From an uncultured Roseobacter sp. (GTDB taxonomy: Bacteria > Pseudomonadota > Alphaproteobacteria > Rhodobacterales > Rhodobacteraceae), in contig NZ_CANMNK010000007.1 in assembly GCF_947499265.1 (NCBI RefSeq), positions 1-64,000 on the forward strand: 64,000 nt of DNA. The letters run 5' to 3'. The position numbers and the translations under genes were made by a program. Under the pieces are notes generated by a model. It made no database searches. It had not been told where the DNA came from and was given only the letters and a program-made list of their open reading frames with translations. Of the stretch, positions 53,788-62,472 are shown piece after piece. Position 1 is the stretch's first letter. Each line of letters opens with the position of its first letter.

Positions 53788-54621
53788 ATGCGTATCTTGC
53801 TTTCCCTGATCACCGCCCTTTTTCTGGCCGCGCCGAGCAGCGTCGCAGCACAGGCGCGCACGTCTCTCACCGGATTGGGCGGGGCGAACGAAGCATTGGC
53901 CTGGCAGGCGGTCGGGCGGCTGGACGCGGATCAAACCGGCTTTTGCACGGCGACCCTGATCGCGCCGGAACTGGTGTTGACCGCGGCGCATTGTGTCTAT
54001 TCGTCCAAAACCAACCAATTGCTGAAAGCAGAGGACCTCACGTTTCGGGCAGGATTGCGCAAGGGCAAATCCGTGGCTGAACGCAAAGTGGCACAGATCG
54101 AAGCGCATCCCGGATACGATCCCAAGCAGGGCGTGACAGCCAAGAACGTGCGATACGATGTTGCGTTGCTGCGCCTTGCCGAACCGATCCCCACACATGT
54201 GCTGGATCCCTTCATCGTGCATAACGCGGAACTGTCCAAGGGCCCGGTCAGCGTTGTATCTTATGGCCGAGGCCGCGCGGAGCTACCGTCACGTCAGAGC
54301 GTTTGTCGCATGTATGAGGAATATCGCGGCGTGATCTTCATGGATTGCGATGTGACATTTGGCTCCTCAGGCGCGCCGGTTTTCAGCCATAAAAACGGTC
54401 GGGGACAGATCGTTTCGGTCATTTCCAGTATCGGCGTCAGCCAGGGTAAACGCGTGACTTATGGCATGGTTTTGCCACCTCTGGTCGCGGATCTCAAACG
54501 CCAGATGCGCGCCAACGCAACGCAACCCGTGGCCGCGGCCCGCAGGATCAGAATCGGCAATGGCCAAAGCAATCGGGTGAACTCGGGCGGCGCCAAATTC
54601 GTCCGTCCCGGAGGGTCTTGA
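53788..54621 (+). CDS. Trypsin-like serine protease 2 (tandem paralogue)
   Basis: 277 aa, 6 nt after protease 1. Signal peptide (1-20), LTAAHC, RYDVALLRL and FGSSGAPVF supply the S1 catalytic triad. The tail GGAKFVRPGG matches GAKFVKP of protease 1, so the two arose by duplication and probably keep a shared C-terminal signal. The stop codon overlaps the candidate heat-shock promoter of hsp20. Confidence 0.87.
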   Translation: MRILLSLITALFLAAPSSVAAQARTSLTGLGGANEALAWQAVGRLDADQTGFCTATLIAPELVLTAAHCVYSSKTNQLLKAEDLTFRAGLRKGKSVAERKVAQIEAHPGYDPKQGVTAKNVRYDVALLRLAEPIPTHVLDPFIVHNAELSKGPVSVVSYGRGRAELPSRQSVCRMYEEYRGVIFMDCDVTFGSSGAPVFSHKNGRGQIVSVISSIGVSQGKRVTYGMVLPPLVADLKRQMRANATQPVAAARRIRIGNGQSNRVNSGGAKFVRPGGS

Positions 54622-54646
54622 AAGCCCCAAATCCATCCCCACATTA
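54617..54646 (+). promoter_or_regulatory. Candidate RpoH (sigma-32) promoter of hsp20
   Basis: CTTGAAA (54617-54623), a 13-nt spacer and CCCCACATTA (54637-54646) match the sigma-32 consensus CTTGAA...CCCCATnT closely. It lies about 100 nt before the hsp20 ATG and overlaps the end of the upstream protease gene. Confidence 0.7.
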
Positions 54647-54747
54647 GAGCTGTTCGGGGTGCCTGATGAGGGCCCCGGCATAAACCATTGTCGGTTGCGT
54701 CCAAGAGGAGCAGCTGACGCGTAATCGCTCAAATAGAGGATAACACT

Positions 54748-55215
54748 ATGCGTACTTATGATTTTGCACCACTTTACCGCGCCACCGTCGGCTTTGATCA
54801 AATCGCCGACCTGATGGACAGAGTGCTGACCACCGAAGGCACGCAGCCTTCCTATCCGCCCTACAACATCGAAAAACTGGACGATGATGCCTATCGCATT
54901 TCGATCGCCGTTGCCGGTTTTTCGGATGCCGATCTGTCGGTTGAAGTCCGCGAGAACGCCTTGATTGTCTCGGCAAAGAAAGCCGATGAGGACGCGACAC
55001 GCAGCTATCTGCATCGTGGCATTGCGACCCGTGCGTTTGAACGCCGGTTCCATCTGGCCGATCACGTGCAGGTCACCGGCGCGGCCCATGTCGACGGCAT
55101 GCTGAACATCGATCTGGTACGGGAAGTGCCCGAAGCGCTGAAACCACGCCAAATTGCGATTTCATCGGCCAAACGGATCGAAAAAGACGTGGTTGACGCG
55201 AAATCCGTCAACTAA
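54748..55215 (+). CDS. Small heat-shock protein, Hsp20/IbpA family
   Basis: 155 aa. The alpha-crystallin domain occupies about 35-130 (YPPYNIEKLDDDAYRISIAVAG at its start, FERRFHLADHVQVTGA). A C-terminal I-x-I-type motif (IAI) serves oligomer contact. ATP-independent holdase. Ribosome site AGAGGAT. The ~95-nt leader could contain an RNA thermometer, as in other alphaproteobacterial small heat-shock genes; not demonstrated. Confidence 0.93.
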   Translation: MRTYDFAPLYRATVGFDQIADLMDRVLTTEGTQPSYPPYNIEKLDDDAYRISIAVAGFSDADLSVEVRENALIVSAKKADEDATRSYLHRGIATRAFERRFHLADHVQVTGAAHVDGMLNIDLVREVPEALKPRQIAISSAKRIEKDVVDAKSVN

Positions 55216-55237
55216 CCCTCACGACCTCGCTGAAGGG

Positions 55238-55265
55238 AAGGCCCGGGCATCGCTCGGGCCTTTTT
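55238..55265 (+). terminator. Terminator after hsp20
   Basis: AAGGCCCG/CGGGCCTT stem (55238-55245, 55255-55262) with extra GC pairs near the loop, followed by TTTTT. Confidence 0.88.
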
Positions 55266-55268
55266 GCT

Positions 55269-55874
55269 TCAGTCTTTCGGGAAATTTCTAAATCCGGCGT
55301 CTACCAGATCGTGAATATAGGGTCGCGCAACGTCGGGTCCGATCATGGCGATGTTGGGTCGGCAAGCCAGCGAGACCAGACCGTGCACCGAGGCCCAAAG
55401 TAGCAGGAAGAACTGCCTGTGGCGGGTGTTCTCAGGATCCCCGCCGCCAGCGGTCACCAGCATTTCCAGCAAACCCTCCTGCAGGTTTTGTGTTTTGAGA
55501 TCGAGCTGCAGATCGGAATCGCGTTCAAAGAGCATCCACCACCGACGCGGCTCAGCTATGGCAAAATCGAAATAGGCCTCGCCGATGGCAATGACCCGGG
55601 CGCGGTTGTCATCGGGGGCGGCGGCCACCGCGGCACGCAGGTTTTCCGAGAGTCTTTCGGCGCAACGTGTATTGACCGCGCGCACCACCCCGTTGAGGTC
55701 CCCAAACGCGTTGTAGAGCGATCCGACAGAAATCTTCAGCTCTTGTGCAAGGCCACGTGCGTGAAGCGCATCGCCCCCTTTTTCAAGGACGATGCGCTCC
55801 GCCAGTTCCGTGGCCTTTTCGCGGATTTCAGCAAGATTGCGGTCGCGCCTGGACAGTTTTTGTTCCGTGTTCAT
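55269..55874 (-). CDS. TetR-family regulator
   Basis: 201 aa. N-terminal HTH (ALHARGLAQELKISVGSLYNAFGD) and a TetR_C-like ligand domain with RRWWMLFE. It is the last of three minus-strand genes after two exported-protein genes. Two matching palindromes upstream of the first gene suggest that it represses its own operon. Confidence 0.88.
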   Translation of the reverse strand: MNTEQKLSRRDRNLAEIREKATELAERIVLEKGGDALHARGLAQELKISVGSLYNAFGDLNGVVRAVNTRCAERLSENLRAAVAAAPDDNRARVIAIGEAYFDFAIAEPRRWWMLFERDSDLQLDLKTQNLQEGLLEMLVTAGGGDPENTRHRQFFLLLWASVHGLVSLACRPNIAMIGPDVARPYIHDLVDAGFRNFPKD

Positions 55875-55913
55875 GACCCGATTTCTTGTGGTATCAGGCT
55901 GTGGTTGTCAATT

Positions 55914-56714
55914 TCAGAACCGCTCCGCCTGATGCGGTGTGTAGCGGTAGATCTGATCCGACAGGTCATTTTCCGCCATGAACCGCGCGATTGAGCCGAA
56001 TGTTGCGGTGCCGATTTGCGCACCGTGATCGGCGGTGGTCAGCGCCGCAGATGCCGCTGGCGCAAAGAGACGCTTGAGGCCGCCGATTTTCACGGGTTGC
56101 GGGTCAAAATGTGCCGCGATATTGGCCTTGATCTGCGCCTGATCCGTGGTGCCGTAGAGGCTCGCCATCAGCACATCAAGCGTGTGTTCGGTGCAGTTTT
56201 GAAACTGCGGTGTCATTGGATTGGCAAGCACCGAATAGCTGGCGTTGTGCAGCGACACATAGGTCGGGCTGGCGATCACCTGCAGCAGTTTCTTTTGCAG
56301 TCTCGGGTCGGGGATGATGACACCTGCGTCCAGTTCAAAGACACCGGCGAAGAAGTCCGCGGGGCTGTCCTGCACCAACCGGCTTTGGGAATCGTCGTCT
56401 GCCAGCTGGTAAAGGTTATAGACCCGGTAGCCTTTGTCGGTTGTGCCATCTGCACGCTGGATGGTCGAGTAGACCCAATAGGCGACGTGGGTGTAGTCGA
56501 TCCCGCCGGGCAGGGTTTCGGGGTCCCGCCCAACGCGCCCGACGATGGCCACATGGGCCCCTCGGGCGGCGAGGTCCTGTTGCAGCGTGGTGGCGAAGAC
56601 CAGAACTTCGGCGCGGGGCAGGACGGGTTGCGCGTCTTCGGCGCTGCCGGCCCAGGAAAGGGACGGCAGCAGCAATGTCAGCGCGATGGCAAAGAGGGTC
56701 AGAAAACGTTTCAT
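55914..56714 (-). CDS. DUF2145 exported protein
   Basis: 266 aa. Signal peptide (1-22, cleaved after SWA), then the DUF2145 pattern: GRVGRDPETLPGGIDYTHV, YRVYNLYQL, LVQDSPADFF, DAGVIIPDP and QNCTEHTLDV. The conserved Cys/His suggests a papain-like or related catalytic fold, but no activity is established. Cotranscribed with a small exported protein and a TetR regulator. Confidence 0.85.
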   Translation of the reverse strand: MKRFLTLFAIALTLLLPSLSWAGSAEDAQPVLPRAEVLVFATTLQQDLAARGAHVAIVGRVGRDPETLPGGIDYTHVAYWVYSTIQRADGTTDKGYRVYNLYQLADDDSQSRLVQDSPADFFAGVFELDAGVIIPDPRLQKKLLQVIASPTYVSLHNASYSVLANPMTPQFQNCTEHTLDVLMASLYGTTDQAQIKANIAAHFDPQPVKIGGLKRLFAPAASAALTTADHGAQIGTATFGSIARFMAENDLSDQIYRYTPHQAERF

Positions 56715-56739
56715 ATCGAGGTCTCCCGGAAATTTGTCG

Positions 56740-57069
56740 TTAGTCCAATGTGGGCGCCGCGTTGGGCATCACGGTGATGTTGATGGTCTGTTGCGGGCGG
56801 CTTGCGTGACCGATGTCAGCGCCCAGGTCGATGGCGCTGGTGCCAATCTCTTCCAGGGCAGACCCTGTCAGGGCGATGGCGGATCCCACGGCAACAATCG
56901 GTACCGAAGCAACAGTCGCCGCGCCCGAAGAGACGGCAGCGCCCCCGTGGCTCGCGGCTTCACCACTGTGATAGGCGGCCTCAGCGGAGTGCTGACCACT
57001 GGGGCCTGCAAAGGCGGCGGTTGCGGAAACAGCCATGGTCAGACCGATGAGAGCAGAGCGAATAAACAT
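56740..57069 (-). CDS. Small exported Ala/Ser-rich protein
   Basis: 109 aa from the ATG at 57069 (MFIRSALIGL). Signal peptide to about 21 (AFAGP), then a low-complexity Ala/Ser/Gly/His segment and a hydrophobic GSAIALTGSALEEIG stretch. First gene of the DUF2145/TetR operon, with two operator-like palindromes just upstream. No function known. Confidence 0.65.
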   Translation of the reverse strand: MFIRSALIGLTMAVSATAAFAGPSGQHSAEAAYHSGEAASHGGAAVSSGAATVASVPIVAVGSAIALTGSALEEIGTSAIDLGADIGHASRPQQTINITVMPNAAPTLD

Positions 57070-57085
57070 TGTTGTTTTCCTTTTG

Positions 57086-57152
57086 TGAACATTGTTCATA
57101 ACAAATAGGAGGGCGCAGTGATTCCGTCAACATATTTTTTGAACAACGTTCA
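57086..57152 (-). promoter_or_regulatory. Two TGAAC-N3-GTTCA palindromes (TetR operators)
   Basis: TGAACATTGTTCA (57086-57098) and TGAACAACGTTCA (57140-57152) share identical arms with a 3-nt centre and AT-rich flanks, spaced 54 nt apart centre to centre. They flank the promoter region of the DUF2145/TetR operon. Confidence 0.7.
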
Positions 57153-57212
57153 CAAAAATCGGAAATTCATTGTGGTGCGATGTGGAATGTTCATGAAAAT
57201 AGGGGCTGGACA

Positions 57213-57240
57213 CAAAAAAAGAGCCGCAAAAATGCGGCTC
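57213..57240 (-). terminator. Terminator after the aldehyde dehydrogenase gene
   Basis: GAGCCGCA/TGCGGCTC stem (57221-57228, 57233-57240), loop AAAA. On the minus strand seven T follow. Confidence 0.88.
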
Positions 57241-57261
57241 CTTTGGTCGATGTCGCTGCTT

Positions 57262-58740
57262 TCAGACTGACATGCAGATGTATTTCATTTCCAGATAGTC
57301 TTCGATGCCGTGGTGCGAGCCTTCGCGCCCGAGCCCGGATTGCTTCACCCCGCCGAAGGGGCCGAGCTCGGTTGAGATGATGCCGGTGTTCACGCCGACA
57401 ATCCCATATTCCAGCGCCTCGGCGACTTTGTACACGCGGCTGAGATCTTTGGCGTAGAAATACGAGGCCAGACCAAAGATCGTGTCGTTGGCCATGGCGA
57501 TGACTTCGTCTTCATCCTCGAATTTGAAGAGCGGAGCGAGCGGGCCGAAGGTCTCTTCGGTGGCGACCTTCATGTCCTGCGTGACCCCTGTGACCACGGT
57601 GGGCTCAAAGAAGGTGCCCCCCATCTCATGAGCTTTGCCGCCCGTCAGGATCGCGCCGCCGTTGTTCACGACGTCGTCCATATGCTCTTTCACCTTCTCG
57701 ACCGCGTCCTGGTTGATCAGGGGACCGGTGGTCACACCTTCTTCGAGACCGTCGCCGACTTTCAGGTTTTCGACGGCGACCTTCAGCTTGGCGGCAAAAG
57801 CGTCATAGACCCCGGCCTGCACGTAGATGCGGTTGGCGCAAACGCAGGTCTGGCCATTGTTGCGGAATTTGCAGAGCATCGCGCCTTCGACGGCTGCATC
57901 CAGATCGGCGTCATCAAAGACAATAAAGGGCGCATTACCACCAAGCTCCATGGAGCATTTCATGACCTGATCGGCGGCCTGCTTCATCAGGATGCGCCCG
58001 ACTTCGGTTGAGCCGGTGAAGGTCAGTTTGCGCACGGCAGGGTTTTCGCAGAACTCCTTGCCCACTGCGGAGGACGAGGAGGAGGGCACCACGTTGAACA
58101 CCCCCGCCGGAATGCCGGCGCGTTCCGCCAACACGCCCATGACAAGGGCAGAGAGCGGCGTTTCGGCCGCAGGACGCGCCACGAAGGAGCAGCCAACCGC
58201 AAGGGCAGGGGCGGCCTTGCGCGTGATCATCGCATTGGGGAAGTTCCACGGCGTGATCGACGCGGCCACCCCGATGGGTTGTTTCAGCACGGTGATGCGT
58301 TTGTCGCGCTGATGACCGGGGATGGTCTCGCCATAGACGCGCTTGGCCTGCTCGCCCATGAATTCGATGAAGCTGGCGCCATAGGCGATCTCACCTTTGG
58401 CCTCCGCATGCGGTTTGCCCTGTTCGGCGGTCAGGATCGTGCCCAGATCGTCGGCATTCTCCATCATCAGGTCGAACCATTTGCGCATCACCGCCGCGCG
58501 TTCCTTGCCCGTCCAGGCGGCCCAATCTTTCTGCGCTTTTTCCGCTTGGGCAATCGCACCAGCCACCTGGGCACGGCTCAGATCAGCCACCTGGGCAATC
58601 ACATCGCCCCGGGCGGGGTTGGTCACATCAAAGGTGCCGTCCTCCCCATCGACCCATTGCCCGCCGATGTAGGCGCGAGTTTCCAAAAGGGTGGGGTCTT
58701 TGAGCAGGGATTTGAGATCGGTGTTTAGAATATCTTTCAT
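57262..58740 (-). CDS. gabD: NAD(P)-dependent succinate-semialdehyde dehydrogenase
   Basis: 492 aa aldehyde dehydrogenase. Conserved ITPWNFPNAMITRK, ELGGNAPFIVFDDAD (catalytic Glu) and GQTCVCANR (catalytic Cys). The second Cys two residues on and the C-terminal FGGVKQSGLGREGS favour GabD. Oxidises succinate semialdehyde to succinate in GABA breakdown; glutarate semialdehyde is a possible alternative substrate. Confidence 0.88.
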   Translation of the reverse strand: MKDILNTDLKSLLKDPTLLETRAYIGGQWVDGEDGTFDVTNPARGDVIAQVADLSRAQVAGAIAQAEKAQKDWAAWTGKERAAVMRKWFDLMMENADDLGTILTAEQGKPHAEAKGEIAYGASFIEFMGEQAKRVYGETIPGHQRDKRITVLKQPIGVAASITPWNFPNAMITRKAAPALAVGCSFVARPAAETPLSALVMGVLAERAGIPAGVFNVVPSSSSSAVGKEFCENPAVRKLTFTGSTEVGRILMKQAADQVMKCSMELGGNAPFIVFDDADLDAAVEGAMLCKFRNNGQTCVCANRIYVQAGVYDAFAAKLKVAVENLKVGDGLEEGVTTGPLINQDAVEKVKEHMDDVVNNGGAILTGGKAHEMGGTFFEPTVVTGVTQDMKVATEETFGPLAPLFKFEDEDEVIAMANDTIFGLASYFYAKDLSRVYKVAEALEYGIVGVNTGIISTELGPFGGVKQSGLGREGSHHGIEDYLEMKYICMSV

Positions 58741-58823
58741 TTCGGGTCCTCCACGAAAATGGCTGTGGTTCTCAAATCAACTCTGAGTATGATTGTCCAG
58801 TTCCGATAAAGAGGGTGAAACAA

Positions 58824-59615
58824 ATGATGCCATTGGACGATGCCTATGCGAATGCCGCCTACATAGAAGGGGCAGAAACATATCCGCCCAAATGGGCGGC
58901 GGCGGCATCGGCGTTTCGCCAGGGGTTGGGGCCGCGTGCCGAACTCGGCCTGTCTTACGGTCCGAGCGACCGTCAGGTGTTTGATTTCTTTAACGTCGAA
59001 GGTGTGTCGCGCGGGACGCTGATCTTTGTGCATGGCGGGTATTGGAAGGCTTTCGACCACAGCTATTGGTCTCATCTGGCAGCGGGTGCGATGGCATCGG
59101 GCTGGTCCGTGGCCCTGCCAGGTTACGATCTGTGTCCGCAGGTGCGCATCTCGGAGATCACGCGTCAGATTGCGATGGCGGTCACGAAAATCGCGGATCG
59201 CAGCGTTGATCCCATCGTGCTCGCGGGTCATTCGGCGGGGGGGCATCTGGTCTCCCGGATGATGGATCCGCTGGTATTGCCGGAGCCTGTGCGTCGCCGG
59301 ATCGAGCGAGTTGCGCCGATTTCGCCCGTGGCTGACCTGGCCCCGCTGCTTGAGACATCGATGAATGAGATACTGAACCTGGACGCGGATGAGGTTACGG
59401 CCGAAAGCGTGACCAACATGGCCCCACCGCAAGAGGCGTTGGTGAAGATTTGGGTTGGCGGGGATGAACGCCCGGTGTTTCTCGAGCAGGCCGATGCGCA
59501 GGCGAAGGCTTGGGGCGTGGGGCAGGTAATTGTGCCGGGAAAGCACCATTTCGATGTGATTGAGGCGCTGGAAGAACCTGAAAGCGATCTGGTGCGGTTT
59601 CTGACCCGGCAATAG
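58824..59615 (+). CDS. Alpha/beta hydrolase, arylformamidase-like
   Basis: 263 aa from the ATG at 58824, with AGAGGG 8 nt upstream. HGGYWK oxyanion motif and nucleophile elbow GHSAGGH, with a late His (GKHHFDV), as in kynurenine formamidase-like hydrolases. The tryptophan pathway genes are not adjacent, so the true substrate is uncertain. Upstream of creatinase. Confidence 0.8.
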   Translation: MMPLDDAYANAAYIEGAETYPPKWAAAASAFRQGLGPRAELGLSYGPSDRQVFDFFNVEGVSRGTLIFVHGGYWKAFDHSYWSHLAAGAMASGWSVALPGYDLCPQVRISEITRQIAMAVTKIADRSVDPIVLAGHSAGGHLVSRMMDPLVLPEPVRRRIERVAPISPVADLAPLLETSMNEILNLDADEVTAESVTNMAPPQEALVKIWVGGDERPVFLEQADAQAKAWGVGQVIVPGKHHFDVIEALEEPESDLVRFLTRQ

Positions 59616-59736
59616 GCCTTGATCGCGGGCATGGAATCATCCAAGCATTCAACTGGCTGCGGGCGATGGCGTCGTCCGGTGGATGGCCATGATTTGTCCT
59701 GAACGCCGGGACCTTTCTGCATAAGGAGGGTCTGAC

Positions 59737-60960
59737 ATGACCACCCAGAAACACTCTGATCGCCCGGAAATCTACCGCTATCACAATGGTGAAAAATCGC
59801 CTTTGCCTTTTGCAGCGGCTGAATATGAGGCGCGCCTGACCGAGCTGCGGGAACGGATGGAGGCTGCCGGCGCCTCTGCGGCTGTCTTCACGTCGATGCA
59901 TAATATCGCCTATTATTCCGGCTTCCTCTACTGCGCCTTCGGGCGGCCCTACGGTCTGGTTGTGACGGATAGGGATGCAGTCACCATCAGCGCGGGCATC
60001 GATGCAGGCCAGCCGTGGCGGCGCAGCTTTGCCGATAACATCACCTATACCGACTGGCAGCGCGACAATTTCTGGCGCGCTGTGGCCTCGGTGACCGGCA
60101 AGAATGCGATCATCGGCTATGAGGGCGACCACCTGACGCTGATGCAGCGCGACAAGCTGGAGGATTTCCTGAACCCGCTCACGATGGTGGACCTCTATGA
60201 GACCACGATGCGCCAGCGGATGCATAAATCCGACGCCGAGATCGCGCTGATCCGCCATGGTGCGCAGGTAGCGGATGTTGGCGGCTATGCGATCCGGGAG
60301 GTGATCAAACCGGGCGTGCGAGAGATCGAAGTGGCCATGGCCGGACGTGACGCAATGGAGCTGGAGATCGCAAAGCGGTTTCCGAATGCGGAATACCGCG
60401 ATACCTGGGTCTGGTTCCAGTCGGGCCTGAATACCGATGGCGCGCATAACCCGGTTACGGGGCGGGTGCTGGAACGGGGCGATATTCTCTCTCTCAACGC
60501 CTTTCCGATGATTTCGGGATATTACACGGCGCTCGAACGCACGCTGTTTGTCGGGGAGGTGGATGCGGCGAGCCTGAAGATCTGGGAAGCGAATGTCGCG
60601 GCGCATGAATACGGCATGAGCCTGCTGAAACCGGGTGTGTCCTGTGCTGATGTCACCCATAAGATCAATGATTTCTTCGCCGAGCGCGACCTGCTGCGCT
60701 ATCGCACCTTTGGCTACGGGCATTCCTTTGGCGTGCTGAGCCACTACTACGGGCGGGAGGCCGGGTTGGAACTGCGCGAGGACATCGACACGGTTCTGGA
60801 GCCGGGTATGGTGATCTCAATGGAACCGATGCTGACAATTGCGGCGGATCAACCGGGCGCGGGTGGCTACCGGGAGCATGACATTCTGGTGATCACCGAA
60901 GAGGGCCACGAGAACATCACCGGCTACCCCTATGGGCCTGGGTTTAACGTCGTGGGCTGA
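59737..60960 (+). CDS. Creatinase (creatine amidinohydrolase)
   Basis: 407 aa, family length. Good ribosome site AGGAGG. Creatinase-like throughout: SMHNIAYYSGFLYCAFGRPY, DWQRDN, FQSGLNTDGAHNPVT (catalytic His), SLNAFPMI-GYYTALERTLF, RTFGYGHSFGVLSHYYG and SMEPM. Hydrolyses creatine to sarcosine and urea in the cytoplasm. Metal-free relative of M24 aminopeptidases. No sarcosine oxidase in the window. Confidence 0.93.
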   Translation: MTTQKHSDRPEIYRYHNGEKSPLPFAAAEYEARLTELRERMEAAGASAAVFTSMHNIAYYSGFLYCAFGRPYGLVVTDRDAVTISAGIDAGQPWRRSFADNITYTDWQRDNFWRAVASVTGKNAIIGYEGDHLTLMQRDKLEDFLNPLTMVDLYETTMRQRMHKSDAEIALIRHGAQVADVGGYAIREVIKPGVREIEVAMAGRDAMELEIAKRFPNAEYRDTWVWFQSGLNTDGAHNPVTGRVLERGDILSLNAFPMISGYYTALERTLFVGEVDAASLKIWEANVAAHEYGMSLLKPGVSCADVTHKINDFFAERDLLRYRTFGYGHSFGVLSHYYGREAGLELREDIDTVLEPGMVISMEPMLTIAADQPGAGGYREHDILVITEEGHENITGYPYGPGFNVVG

Positions 60961-61152
60961 CGGGCAGCGGCATAGGTTGTGGCGGCCCAGCCAACCGGAC
61001 CGGTTTCGGGCAGGGCACGGCCGACCACAGACCTGATTGGACCTTTCCAACGGGTGCTACATTTGCGAAAGACCATGAGAAACTTGCGCAGGCGGGGCAT
61101 GTAAATTGCGTTCACATACCCTATCTAATAGCACAGGCGCATAAACCGGGAG

Positions 61153-61425
61153 ATGGGCATGTTCGCACTGGCACGATTGCTGGTCATTGGCTTCGTCGTT
61201 TTGACGATCATCTATGTCTGTCTCTCCTTCTATTCACGCGCGGTCAGACGCGGTAAACTCGAAGCAGAGTGGGACGCGGCGCGGGGTCCGGGCAACCGCG
61301 AGAGCTTTGTGCGCGCTGGATTGCAAGACTATGACAGCTCGCTGCGGCGTAAGCTGATCCTCGGGGTCTACGTCATTCCGACCATTGCGGTTGGCCTGCT
61401 GATCTATTTTACGAATTTCGCCTGA
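61153..61425 (+). CDS. Small two-TM membrane protein
   Basis: 90 aa with TM helices at about 6-26 and 66-87 and a charged cytoplasmic loop between. 13 nt before the DUF1523 gene, with which it probably forms a unit. Function unknown. Confidence 0.75.
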   Translation: MGMFALARLLVIGFVVLTIIYVCLSFYSRAVRRGKLEAEWDAARGPGNRESFVRAGLQDYDSSLRRKLILGVYVIPTIAVGLLIYFTNFA

Positions 61426-61438
61426 GAAAGGGCCTGTC

Positions 61439-62089
61439 ATGTTTTACGTTAAATGGGGTTTCATCGCTGTCATCTGGACGCTGATCGTGGCGGTGTTCCA
61501 TTACACGCTGCCTCAGGTCGATATTGTACGTGTGACAGACACCTATGAAAAACGGATTGATCCCGGTGAAAACCGCCTGTTCTGGGCGCAGGCTGATGCA
61601 GGGTCAAATCCAAACGCTACCAGCCGTGATGTGTTCTTTATCCAGACCCGCCGGGCCGACAATCGGGTGATGGTCTATCGCAACGAAGACACGGGCTGGG
61701 GCTGGCCGCCCTATTTCAAGTTCGACACTTCCAACCTGCAGGCCGAAGCGGCAGATGCGAAATCAACAGCCGCCGACCCGCAGTACATTGCCATTCGTCA
61801 CTATGGATGGCGGTTGGAGTTTTTCTCGATTTTCCCCAATGCCATTTCGGTCTGGCCGGTGGAGGGGCCGGAGGCCAGCAAGCCTTTGCCCTGGTTGAAC
61901 ACGCTGATCCTGTTGTTTTTCGGCGCAATTTTCTATGGCATTTGGGTACGCTGGCGGCGTTTCCGCGAGGCGCGGATCGACCCGAAACTGGAAGAAATTC
62001 AGGACAGCTGGGAAGCCGCCGAGGACAACATGGCCGAAAAACGCAGCCGGTTCCGCCGGTGGTGGGCCGCCAAGCGCCGCGGATACTAG
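61439..62089 (+). CDS. DUF1523 family membrane protein
   Basis: 216 aa. N-terminal TM (about 5-24), periplasmic domain with VRVTDTYEKRI, DVFFIQTRR and VYRNEDTGWGWPPYFKFD, a second TM (about 155-173) and a basic tail. The pattern matches DUF1523. Function unknown. Overlaps the convergent HIT gene by 4 nt. Confidence 0.88.
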   Translation: MFYVKWGFIAVIWTLIVAVFHYTLPQVDIVRVTDTYEKRIDPGENRLFWAQADAGSNPNATSRDVFFIQTRRADNRVMVYRNEDTGWGWPPYFKFDTSNLQAEAADAKSTAADPQYIAIRHYGWRLEFFSIFPNAISVWPVEGPEASKPLPWLNTLILLFFGAIFYGIWVRWRRFREARIDPKLEEIQDSWEAAEDNMAEKRSRFRRWWAAKRRGY

Positions 62090-62463
62090 GCTTTTGCCAG
62101 CATCCGCCCCAACGCACGCCCGCCCAGAATGTGCACGTGCAGATGCGGCACTTCCTGCACGCCGTCCGCCCCGGCATTTGAGATCATACGAAACCCATCG
62201 CCGGCGGCGAGGGTGACGCCTTCCATGCGGCACACCTCGCCGATGGCGCGGGTGTAATCGACAATCTCCGCCTCCGATGCCTCAGCGGCAAAGTGGTCGT
62301 AACTGATATAGGGTCCTTTGGGGATCACCAGCACATGTGTGGGCGCCTGCGGATAAAGATCGCGGAAGGCAAGGCTGTGGTCCGTTTCCAGCACAGTCGT
62401 ATTCGGAATTTCGCCGCGCAGGATCTTGGCGAAGATGTTCTGATCATCGTAGGCGTAGCTCAT
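62086..62463 (-). CDS. HIT-family nucleotide hydrolase/transferase (HinT-like)
   Basis: 125 aa. The histidine triad is in PHLHVHILGG, with FAKILRGEIPNTTV and HVLVIPK in the usual places. Likely a purine nucleoside phosphoramidase. Downstream of a glycosyltransferase gene. Confidence 0.93.
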   Translation of the reverse strand: MSYAYDDQNIFAKILRGEIPNTTVLETDHSLAFRDLYPQAPTHVLVIPKGPYISYDHFAAEASEAEIVDYTRAIGEVCRMEGVTLAAGDGFRMISNAGADGVQEVPHLHVHILGGRALGRMLAKA

Positions 62464-62472
62464 ATAGGCTCC

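Noticed and set aside
59395-60744. 449-codon minus-strand open frame
   Set aside because: Antisense to creatinase and the hydrolase; translation resembles no protein family.
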